DNA of 64,000 nt, from NCBI RefSeq assembly GCF_001314605.1, contig NZ_LIHP01000018.1, positions 1 through 64,000 on the forward strand, read 5' to 3'. Below the pieces are notes generated by a model that saw only the letters and a program-made list of their open reading frames with translations, was not told where the DNA came from and did not search any database. Below are positions 53,142 to 60,326 of the stretch, in pieces (position 1 is the stretch's first letter; each line of letters opens with the position of its first letter). The DNA is from Marinobacter sp. HL-58 (lineage in GTDB: Bacteria > Pseudomonadota > Gammaproteobacteria > Pseudomonadales > Oleiphilaceae). The position numbers were made by a program, and so were the translations under genes.

Positions 53142-54341
53142 ATGAACATCATGCGTCCATTGACCATCGCGGCCCTGACCGCATCCCTTGCCACACCAGC
53201 CCTTGCAGATCGCGAGCAGACCATTTACCTCAACCCTTTTGCCGGCTTCCAGCTGTTTGATGACAAGCGGGACCTGAGTGAAACGGGCACTTTCGGCATC
53301 GGAGCCGAATTCCGCTTCCACCCTAACTGGGCAGTTGAAGGCGTTTTCTCCAGGGCAGATGCCGACCGCAAATACGTAAGCGGGAGCAGCGACTTTGAAG
53401 AACTGCGCGTGGACGGTATTTATTACTTTGCCGGGCAGGAACAGGCCTGGAACCCCTACGTGTCGGCCGGCGCCGGCCACGCTGACTTCGGCGATGACGT
53501 TCTGAGCGTTCCGACTGCGGGATCCGACCATGACGAGACCCGTGTCAATGTGGGTGCCGGTTTCCGTTACAACGTCAGCGACAATGTGTCGATCCGCGCG
53601 GACCTGCGCGAATTCCACGGTATCGATGAAAGCACCTTTGACACCCAGGCTTCCCTGGGCCTGAGCTTCGCCTTCAGCCGCACCGTATCCGAATCCAGGC
53701 CTGAGCCGGCTGATGCCGATAACGATGGTGTTCCGGACAGCCGTGATCAGTGCCCCGGCACTCCGTCCGGCGTCAGCGTCGATAACAATGGTTGCGAGCG
53801 CGATGACGATGGTGATGGTGTTGCCAACAGCAAAGACGAGTGCCCGGACACACCCGCCGGTGCCAGCGTGAACAATCGTGGCTGTGAACTGGACAGCGAC
53901 AACGACGGCGTTGTCGACAGCAAGGATCAGTGCCCCGACACCACCGCCGGAGCGGAAGTGGATGACACCGGCTGTGAAGGCGTTTCCGAGACCGTAGAGA
54001 CCATCGAGCTGAACGTGCAGTTCCCGACCAACAGCTCGGTAATCGGTAGCAACTACGACGATGAAATCCAGAAGGTTGCGGACTTCATGCGCGACAACCC
54101 GGAAACTACCGTGGAAATTGCCGGTCACACTGACAACATGGGCGATGCAGAATACAACCGCTTCCTGTCCGAGCGTCGTGCAGAAGCCGTTGCGACCCGC
54201 CTGACCGATGCCCTGGGCATCAGCGAGGATCGCGTGGAAGCCGTCGGTTACGGTGAAGCCGAACCGACTGCCAGCAACGACACCGCCGCTGGCCGCGCAG
54301 AGAACCGTCGTGTTGAGGCACGTATCCAGGTTCGTCGTTAG
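53142..54341 (+). CDS. OmpA/OprF-like porin with thrombospondin type 3 repeats
   Basis: 399 aa. Signal peptide (MNIMRPLTIAALTASLATPALA), an eight-stranded beta barrel (about 25-185), a calcium-binding TSP3 linker with three acidic repeats such as DADNDGVPDSRDQCPGTP and DDDGDGVANSKDECPDTP each with a Cys pair, and an OmpA peptidoglycan-binding domain (about 285-399; VEIAGHTDNMGDAEYNRFLS, ENRRVEARI). It ties the outer membrane to the cell wall. AGGAGG precedes the ATG. A terminator follows. Confidence 0.93.
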   Translation: MNIMRPLTIAALTASLATPALADREQTIYLNPFAGFQLFDDKRDLSETGTFGIGAEFRFHPNWAVEGVFSRADADRKYVSGSSDFEELRVDGIYYFAGQEQAWNPYVSAGAGHADFGDDVLSVPTAGSDHDETRVNVGAGFRYNVSDNVSIRADLREFHGIDESTFDTQASLGLSFAFSRTVSESRPEPADADNDGVPDSRDQCPGTPSGVSVDNNGCERDDDGDGVANSKDECPDTPAGASVNNRGCELDSDNDGVVDSKDQCPDTTAGAEVDDTGCEGVSETVETIELNVQFPTNSSVIGSNYDDEIQKVADFMRDNPETTVEIAGHTDNMGDAEYNRFLSERRAEAVATRLTDALGISEDRVEAVGYGEAEPTASNDTAAGRAENRRVEARIQVRR

Positions 54342-54377
54342 GCGTTGGTCTGGTCACCATGAGATAACCCCAGTGAC

Positions 54378-54401
54378 AAGGCGCCTCCGGGCGCCTTTCT
54401 T
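54378..54401 (+). terminator. Intrinsic terminator after the OmpA-family gene
   Basis: AAGGCGC-CTCCGG-GCGCCTT followed by TCTT lies 37 bp beyond the stop codon. The stem is perfect; the T-run is short. Confidence 0.8.
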
Positions 54402-54445
54402 GTCTGCGTGTAACTGCCAGGGGCTCGAATCCCGCGGAGATTATT

Positions 54446-54928
54446 GTGACACCACGCCTGATCACCCTGATCCTTCTGCTGGCCGCTCCTGGCATTGCCT
54501 GGTCCCAGGTCTATCGATGCGATGCCGGTGGCGATATCCGTTTCTCTGACCAGCCCTGCGGCGAGGACTCGGAGGAAGTCAGGATCCGGGACAACCAGAT
54601 TGGTGGCAGCTTTGGCCAGAACCTGCCGGCGGCGCCAGAACAGGCGGAAACCGATGAAGACCCGGAAACCGACGAAGACCGGGGCGAGGAAGGCACCTGT
54701 CGCTTCATCAACTCCACGGACCTGAGGCGATACCTGGTACGGGAGCAGGTGGTGAAGGGCATGACCAAGGAGCACGTCCGCAAAGCCTTCGGCCGGCCGC
54801 CGGAAACCTACCCCACACCCCAGGAAACCTGGGTCTACCAGACCAAGTACTACGGCAATCTCTATGAGCTGACCTATGTATATTTCCGGGATGGCTGTGT
54901 GGAAGACGTGGTCTACCGTAAACCCTGA
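54446..54928 (+). CDS. DUF4124-domain exported protein
   Basis: 160 aa starting with GTG preceded by GGAG. Signal peptide (MTPRLITLILLLAAPGIAWS) and then a DUF4124 block QVYRCDAGGDIRFSDQPCGED with a Cys pair. The middle (about 65-90) is acidic and probably disordered. The second half VVKGMTKEHVRKAFGRPPETYP resembles the SmpA/BamE fold. Function unknown; likely periplasmic. Convergent with the methyltransferase gene, 4 bp between stops. Confidence 0.8.
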   Translation: MTPRLITLILLLAAPGIAWSQVYRCDAGGDIRFSDQPCGEDSEEVRIRDNQIGGSFGQNLPAAPEQAETDEDPETDEDRGEEGTCRFINSTDLRRYLVREQVVKGMTKEHVRKAFGRPPETYPTPQETWVYQTKYYGNLYELTYVYFRDGCVEDVVYRKP

Positions 54929-54932
54929 GGGC

Positions 54933-56177
54933 TTATCCTGAATCACTCCTGACGGCGTCAATCAGCAGGTTGCGCGGTGTCAGCTGCCGTTCGCAGAACG
55001 TACCCACCCTGACCCGGTACCCCTGCTCCTGCAGGAACAAGGCGTAATCCAGAACCAGCCAGAGCTCCAGTGGCCGCCGGAACAGGTGCCGCACCAGCTC
55101 ATGGCGGCGCACCTCCTGCAGTCGTTGCTCGCCATGGGCTTCCCAGTGTCCGAAATCTGTGTTCTGCGGCAGGTCCAGGGCTTTCTTCTTGGCGGCCCAG
55201 CGACAGAAACCGGCGAAATCACCAGAGAGCAAGCCCGGCGGATGGGACGGTACGGGCAGATAGGCGTCCACACCCCGCAACTGTCGCTGCAACCCATCAA
55301 AGCCCAACCGCCAGCAACTGACCCGGCGCGTCTGCTGCCGGACCCGTTCAGGTGCGGTGACCGTTTCCTGCACAGCCAGCCGCAAATCATTCCGGTCCAA
55401 TTTCAGTACCCGCTCCCACTTCCTCGCTCCTTGCGAGAGTGGCTCGTAGTCCGGAATTTCCGTCAGATGGTAACAGCAGGGGGAGAAACTCAGACGGGGC
55501 AGGCCCTCAACCACCACACGGCTCATCAACCGGCGGTGAAGATCACCACAGGCATGGAGGGCAACGCCATGGGTGCCTCCGGGCAGACTCAGTGATTCGT
55601 CCATCACATCCTGCTGGCGCAAGGTTACCCGGTCACCGAACTTTCCGGCCAGACGGTTACCGTCGTCCACCAGTGCCCGGTTCCACTCGAGCCCGGTTAT
55701 TTTGCCATCACAAAGCGGCGCCAGGGTTCTGGCCAGGTGCCCCTTGCCACAGCACCAGTCCAGCACATCGTGCTTCAGCGGACGGATAGCGGAGGCAAAA
55801 GCGCCGGATTGCAACCGCTTGCGGCCAGGCATATCAGTGGCGCGGATTTCCGGCAAGGTACTCGGCTGCTCGGGCCCGGAAGCCAGCACCGGCACCCGGG
55901 TCAGTTCACTGAACGCCTGAAGTGTCGACAATTCCCGGGACACCAGCTTTGCAAGCATGCCGGGGTCATCGTCCAGTTGCTGGCAGCCCTGGTCAGAGAG
56001 ACTGGCCACCCGTTCCGCCAGCGCCGGCCACTTGAGCACCCAGGCGGGGCTCGGGTCGGTAAACGGTGCCGGCTGCCAAAGCTCACGATGCTGCACCAGC
56101 CAGTCGTTCAACTGCTGCCATCGCTGGTAAAAAGATTCAGCACCCTGGTGTAAACTCGCCACCGGAGGTAACGTCAT
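54933..56177 (-). CDS. SAM-dependent methyltransferase-like protein
   Basis: 414 aa. A mid-protein SAM-binding domain: VLDWCCGKGHLARTLAPLCDG (motif I), ITGLEWNRALVDDGNRLA (motif II), ALHACGDLHRRLM and LSFSPCCYHL, resembling Methyltransf_32/METTL25-type proteins, with an N-terminal helical part and a C-terminal region of unknown function. The ATG at 56177 overlaps the trmJ start codon on the other strand (both read from one CATG). The substrate is unknown. Confidence 0.8.
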   Translation of the reverse strand: MTLPPVASLHQGAESFYQRWQQLNDWLVQHRELWQPAPFTDPSPAWVLKWPALAERVASLSDQGCQQLDDDPGMLAKLVSRELSTLQAFSELTRVPVLASGPEQPSTLPEIRATDMPGRKRLQSGAFASAIRPLKHDVLDWCCGKGHLARTLAPLCDGKITGLEWNRALVDDGNRLAGKFGDRVTLRQQDVMDESLSLPGGTHGVALHACGDLHRRLMSRVVVEGLPRLSFSPCCYHLTEIPDYEPLSQGARKWERVLKLDRNDLRLAVQETVTAPERVRQQTRRVSCWRLGFDGLQRQLRGVDAYLPVPSHPPGLLSGDFAGFCRWAAKKKALDLPQNTDFGHWEAHGEQRLQEVRRHELVRHLFRRPLELWLVLDYALFLQEQGYRVRVGTFCERQLTPRNLLIDAVRSDSG

Positions 56178-56916
56178 GCAACTGGCCTTTGTACTTGTTG
56201 AACCGAAGGTTCCCGAAAACGTGGGGGCAGCCGCCCGTGCCCTTTGCACCATGGGTTTCGCGGAGCTCTGGCTGGTCAATTCGGACCTGCACACCCGCCC
56301 GGAGGCCCACTGGCTGGCCCATGGCAGCGATCATATTCTGGACAATGCGCGCATTTTCCCTGATCTGGCGGCGGTAAGAAACTCCGTAGACCTGCTGATG
56401 GGCACCTCGGCCAAGCCCCGCCACCACCGGAAGGACTGGCACGAGCCCGCGCAACTGCGGGATATCATCAGCCAAAAAGGCACTTCGGTAGCCACTGCCG
56501 CACTGGTATTCGGCCGAGAGGACCGTGGCCTGTCCAACGACGAGCTGGCACTGTGTGACCTGCTGACGGGCTTCCCCATGGCGGTTGCCTACCCCTCACT
56601 GAACCTGTCCCAGGCCGTCATGCTCTATGCCTGGGAACTGTCTGGCCTTGCCTCTGCCCCGGAGGCACCATCCGGGCCTGCTGCATCTGACGCCCGACTC
56701 GGTGCCCTGCGACAAAGACTGGAAGTACTCCTCCCGGCTCTGGATACGCCTGACGGAGGCAAACTCTCACAATGGGTGTTTCAGCGGTTGCCTTTGCTTA
56801 CTGAGCGGGATGTCGGGTTTGTGCATACGCTTTGTGGGAATATCGAGCGGCGCTTAGGAGAACCTTCGGATTTGGAGAAGCAGAGGACGGGTAAGGCTTT
56901 CCAGGATACGCGGTGA
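56176..56916 (+). CDS. trmJ: tRNA (cytidine/uridine-2'-O-)-methyltransferase TrmJ
   Basis: 246 aa as in E. coli. SPOUT-fold enzyme methylating the 2'-OH of residue 32 in several tRNAs. Seen: FVLVEPKVPENVGAAARAL at the N-terminus and the knot motifs FGREDRGLSNDELALCD and YPSLNLSQAVMLYAWEL. GGAGG lies 6 nt before the ATG. The last dozen residues (QRTGKAFQDTR) are encoded inside repeat copy E, so the C-terminal tail differs from the ancestral protein. Confidence 0.95.
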   Translation: MQLAFVLVEPKVPENVGAAARALCTMGFAELWLVNSDLHTRPEAHWLAHGSDHILDNARIFPDLAAVRNSVDLLMGTSAKPRHHRKDWHEPAQLRDIISQKGTSVATAALVFGREDRGLSNDELALCDLLTGFPMAVAYPSLNLSQAVMLYAWELSGLASAPEAPSGPAASDARLGALRQRLEVLLPALDTPDGGKLSQWVFQRLPLLTERDVGFVHTLCGNIERRLGEPSDLEKQRTGKAFQDTR

Positions 56917-56987
56917 ATACATCCCTGTACGCTCGACAAAAACATCCATGTTTTTGTCGATCCTGGAAAGCCTTACCCGTCCTCTGC
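56880..56987 (-). repeat. Double-GGA-hairpin element, copy E
   Basis: 28-bp perfect arms (56880-56907 / 56960-56987) enclose a 52-bp core. On the minus strand: hairpin 1 GACAAAAAC-ATGGAT-GTTTTTGTC, linker GAGC, hairpin 2 GTACAGGGATGT, then ATTCACCGCGT. GTACAGGGATGT equals the CsrA SELEX consensus RUACARGGAUGU. The left arm is inside the 3' end of trmJ and the trmJ stop falls in the core. Confidence 0.95.
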
Positions 56988-57132
56988 CCAGACTCGTGAG
57001 TTTGTCGTTCCCGCTCTCGGTCTGACTTTCGCTGTGCCCGCACCATGAAGACGAGCGTGTTCGGCCAACGTTGCCAAGAGTCAGACACAAGAAACTGTAG
57101 TTCCTGCTCGTACAGGCAGCTGTGAACTCCGG
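56988..57132. other. Spacer between repeat copies E and F
   Basis: 145 bp between the two repeat copies within the 350-bp gap separating trmJ from dadA. I see no gene, terminator with T-run, or known motif in it. Confidence 0.5.
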
Positions 57133-57240
57133 GAGCCGTTCCGGGGGCCCCTCACAAGATCGTCAAAAACATGGATGTTTTTGTCGAGCGTACATGGACG
57201 TATTCACAGCGTATCTTGTGAGGGGCCCCCGGAACGGCTC
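57133..57240 (+). repeat. Double-GGA-hairpin element, copy F
   Basis: 28-bp perfect arms (57133-57160 / 57213-57240, starting GAGCCGTTCCGGGGG) enclose a 52-bp core that differs from copy E at only a few positions: hairpin 1 CAAAAAC-ATGGAT-GTTTTTG and hairpin 2 TAC-ATGGAC-GTA, end CAGCGT. The arms share nothing with those of copy E 145 bp away. It is 26 bp past the dadA stop on the other strand. Confidence 0.95.
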
Positions 57241-57266
57241 ATCCACCCAAGGCCATAATCCAAACA

Positions 57267-58538
57267 CTATTCGGCAAACCGTCCAGGCCGAAACGCATCC
57301 AGGCAAACCGAAGGCTCCTCGCCACCGATCAATTGGGAAATAACCGACGCACTGCCCGCCGACAAGGTCCAGCCGAAGGTACCGTGACCGGTGTTGAGGA
57401 ACAGGTTTTCACGGGGACCATAGCCGATGATCGGAGGGCCGTCCGGAGTCATGGGCCGGAAACCGGTCCAGGTTTCGGCAGCGTGGAGGTCCGCACAGCC
57501 GGGGAATCGGGACTCCACGGATTTGCGGATGGTGGCCAGCCGGGCTTCGGGAATGTTGCGGTTGAAATCGGCCAGTTCCACGAACCCGGATGCCCGCAAG
57601 CGGTTGCCCAGACGGGTAGAAACCACCTTGAAGTTATCATCGTGAACGGTGGAAACCGGTGCCCGGTCAGGATCTGACAGTGGCACCGTAAAGCTATAGC
57701 CCTTGACCGGGTAGATGGGCAGTTCAAGGCCCAGCGGGCGGGTCAGCTGGCCGGACCAGCAGCCGGCGCAAATCACCACCGCGTCGGCCTCAAGCGTCTC
57801 GGCTTTCCCGTCCTTGTTGCGAACAGCAACGCCAGTCACCCGGTGATCGTTGGCAATCAGGTGCTCCGACTCCGTGTTGTAGCGCACGGTGACGCCCTTC
57901 GACTCACAGGCCCTGGCGAGTTCAACGGAGAACAGGTGGCAGTCGCCGGTGCCGTCAGTATCGTAGCTCAGGGCGCCATAGAGCGGGCCGTTGCCGGTCA
58001 TTCCGGGTTCCGCCTCACGAACCTGCCCGGGGGTCAGCAACCGGGACGCGATACCAAGCTCGTTGAGCAGTTTGTGGGTCTGGCGGTAGCCCTCGAGGGC
58101 ATCCGGGGTGCTGGCCAGGTGGAGGAGCCCCCGATGGTCCCCATCGAAGTGCAGGTCCAGCTCCTGTTCAAGGGCCAGAAACCGCTCGCGGCTGTGGATG
58201 CCCAGGCGGAGCATGGCGCGCTTGTTCAGGCCAAAGAGCCCTGGCGAGCGGGCATATCGCAGTGTAGAGAACAGGAACCTGAGGGATTCCATGGAAGGCG
58301 GCAGCCTCAGTTTCAGGGGCCCGTCCTTTTTGAACAGCCAGGGTATGGCCTTCATCACCATGGCCGGATCCGCCCAGGGGTAAACCACCCCATAGGAACG
58401 CTGGGCCGCGTTGCCCTTGCTGGTTTCGTTGCCGGCAATACCGTGACGTTCCAGCACCGTAACCCGGTGCCCCCTGCGATTCAGTTCATAGGCCGTGGTC
58501 ATGCCCACCACGCCGCCACCGACAACAACAATGTGCAT
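57267..58538 (-). CDS. dadA: D-amino acid dehydrogenase DadA
   Basis: 423-aa flavoprotein that oxidises D-amino acids, chiefly D-alanine, to keto acids and passes electrons to the respiratory chain. Seen: N-terminal FAD site HIVVVGGGVVGMTTAYELNR, SYGVVYPWADPAMVM, VVICAGCWSGQLTRPLG, and the C-terminal LFLNTGHGTFGWTLSAGSA typical of DadA. The ATG at 58538 is preceded by GGGAGAGG. ppk2 ends 17 bp upstream on the same strand. No dadX racemase is adjacent. Confidence 0.92.
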   Translation of the reverse strand: MHIVVVGGGVVGMTTAYELNRRGHRVTVLERHGIAGNETSKGNAAQRSYGVVYPWADPAMVMKAIPWLFKKDGPLKLRLPPSMESLRFLFSTLRYARSPGLFGLNKRAMLRLGIHSRERFLALEQELDLHFDGDHRGLLHLASTPDALEGYRQTHKLLNELGIASRLLTPGQVREAEPGMTGNGPLYGALSYDTDGTGDCHLFSVELARACESKGVTVRYNTESEHLIANDHRVTGVAVRNKDGKAETLEADAVVICAGCWSGQLTRPLGLELPIYPVKGYSFTVPLSDPDRAPVSTVHDDNFKVVSTRLGNRLRASGFVELADFNRNIPEARLATIRKSVESRFPGCADLHAAETWTGFRPMTPDGPPIIGYGPRENLFLNTGHGTFGWTLSAGSASVISQLIGGEEPSVCLDAFRPGRFAE

Positions 58539-58555
58539 GCGCCTCTCCCTCTGAT

Positions 58556-59386
58556 TCACTTCACGCCATTCCTGGCCAACAGGCGACGATACTCTTCCAG
58601 TACGCCCTCGTCCTCCTTCGGATAGTCCGGAGCCAGGCGCTCCAGTTGCTCGGCCAGTATGGATGCAACGATAGCCCTTGCCTGGGGCTTTCTGTCACCG
58701 GGAACAACAAACCAGGGCGCTTCCTTTGTATGGGTCGCCGCCAGGGCTTCTTCGGCGAACTTTTCATAATCACCACGTTTCTGCCAGCCATCAATATCCG
58801 ATCGATCGAATTTCCAGCGTTTACGGGGCTTGTCGAGGCGTTTGAGGAGTCGCTCACGATGTTCGTCCTCGGACAGGTTGAGCCAGATCTTGATCACCGT
58901 TGTACCCTCTTCCACCAGATGGCTCTCGAAGTTCCGGATGGACTGGTAACGGTTCTTCCAGTTATAGCTGTCGGGCTCGTGAACCGGCCATACCCGCTCG
59001 GCAATCACCGCCTCGTGATGGCTTCGGTTGAATGCCACCATGTCACCGAAGCCCGGCAGGAAAGGCGTTACCCGCCAGAGGAAATCATGACGGGTTTCGG
59101 CGCCTTTGGGCCGGCTGAATGACCAGGCATGGAAGCCGGCAGGGTCGGCGTAGGTTGCCAGGGTCCGGATCAGGCTGTCTTTGCCGCTGGTGTCAGGGCC
59201 GTGGGTGATCAGCAGCACAGCTTTCGACTGGTTGGCCCACAACCGGCGCTGGTATTCACCAATCTGCTCCAGGCTGGCCTCCAGCCCGGGCAGCTTCTCA
59301 TCGTTGTCCAGCAAGGTCGGGTATTCCCGGAACCGGGGCTTCTTGAGGTCGAAAAGAAAGGAACGGGCAAACGCCGATAATGTCAT
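58556..59386 (-). CDS. Polyphosphate kinase 2 family protein
   Basis: 276 aa PPK2-type phosphotransferase that moves phosphate between polyphosphate and nucleotides. Seen: the Walker A-like LITHGPDTSGKDSLIRTL (about 58-75), FSRPKGAETRHDFLWRV, AERVWPVHEPDSYNWKNRYQ and RKRWKFDRSDIDGWQKR (lid region). The family consensus is GxDAAGKG; here the loop is GPDTSGKD. The ATG at 59386 follows GGAG by 8 nt; a TTG just before it is less likely. Whether it prefers AMP, ADP or GDP cannot be told. Confidence 0.88.
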   Translation of the reverse strand: MTLSAFARSFLFDLKKPRFREYPTLLDNDEKLPGLEASLEQIGEYQRRLWANQSKAVLLITHGPDTSGKDSLIRTLATYADPAGFHAWSFSRPKGAETRHDFLWRVTPFLPGFGDMVAFNRSHHEAVIAERVWPVHEPDSYNWKNRYQSIRNFESHLVEEGTTVIKIWLNLSEDEHRERLLKRLDKPRKRWKFDRSDIDGWQKRGDYEKFAEEALAATHTKEAPWFVVPGDRKPQARAIVASILAEQLERLAPDYPKEDEGVLEEYRRLLARNGVK

Positions 59387-59516
59387 CAATAAAGCTCCGT
59401 GCTACTCCCTATGGAGTTAATACAGGTCAATAATCGGACAAGCTGGTAAACTGGCTCGACCAAATGTTCAGAATAGCAGCCATTAGCAGGGTTGCGTTGG
59501 AGTGTAGTGCCCGGAT

Positions 59517-60326
59517 ATGAGTAAAAAACGTCGCGAGATTCCCGTATTCGATCATCCGATTATCGAAACCCATTGCCACCTGGATTACCTCAAGGATCGC
59601 CCCCTGGAGGAAACCCTGGCCGAAGCGCAGCGGGTGAACATCGAGCGCGTGATCACGATTGCCGTCTCCCCGGACAACCTGGCCACAGTCCGGGAACTCA
59701 GCCAGGTCGCTCCCTGGGTGTACGGTACACAGGGTGTTCACCCCCATGACGCGGAAAAGTATTCAGATGCCGCGGAAGCGGAAATCCGTGCCCATGCCGG
59801 CGACGATAAAATCGTAGCGGTGGGTGAGATTGGCCTGGACTACTTCTATGACAACGCAGACCGCAGTGTTCAGCGTGAAGTTTTTCGCCGCCAGCTGCAG
59901 ATTGCCTGCGACACCGACTGCCCGGTGGTGATTCACAGCCGCGAGGCCGATGACGACACCATCGAGATACTGAAAGAATTCGAAACCACCCTCAGCCGTC
60001 GCGGGGTGATTCACAGTTTCACCTCCGGCCCCGGGCTGGCGCGGTATGCGCTGGATGAAGGCTGGTGCCTGGGTTTTAACGGCATCACCACGTTCAACAA
60101 GGCGGAAAACGTGCGCGATATCGTGCGCATGGCTCCCATTGAACAGATACTGCTGGAGACGGATTCGCCCTTCCTGACCCCGGTGCCCTATCGCGGCAGG
60201 GAGAACGCACCCTTCTACATCCCGTTTGTGGCCGAGAAAATCGCCGAAGTGAAACAGTTACCGTTGGAGAACGTGTTGGCTACCACCTACGACAATAGCC
60301 TGAGAACGTTCTTCCAGCGGCAATGA
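59517..60326 (+). CDS. tatD: TatD-family metal-dependent hydrolase
   Basis: 269 aa TIM-barrel DNase. Metal ligands are visible in PIIETHCHLDYL (HxH), VAVGEIGLDYFYD (Glu), CPVVIHSREADDD (His) and LLETDSPFLTPVPYRGREN (Asp). TatD proteins act as 3'-5' exonucleases in DNA repair and quality control. The stop overlaps the start of the HD-GYP gene (ATGA), giving coupled translation. Divergent from ppk2 with 130 bp between starts. Closer to YcfH/YjjV-type than to E. coli TatD cannot be excluded. Confidence 0.9.
   Translation: MSKKRREIPVFDHPIIETHCHLDYLKDRPLEETLAEAQRVNIERVITIAVSPDNLATVRELSQVAPWVYGTQGVHPHDAEKYSDAAEAEIRAHAGDDKIVAVGEIGLDYFYDNADRSVQREVFRRQLQIACDTDCPVVIHSREADDDTIEILKEFETTLSRRGVIHSFTSGPGLARYALDEGWCLGFNGITTFNKAENVRDIVRMAPIEQILLETDSPFLTPVPYRGRENAPFYIPFVAEKIAEVKQLPLENVLATTYDNSLRTFFQRQ

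Noticed and set aside
54496..54961. Upstream extension of the reading frame antisense to the DUF4124 gene
   Set aside because: No domain, and it overlaps a gene with a clear signal peptide and ribosome site.
56854..57090. Short open frames in the trmJ-dadA gap (about 75-95 codons)
   Set aside because: They are made from repeat copy E and its spacer read in other frames; no conserved protein is apparent.
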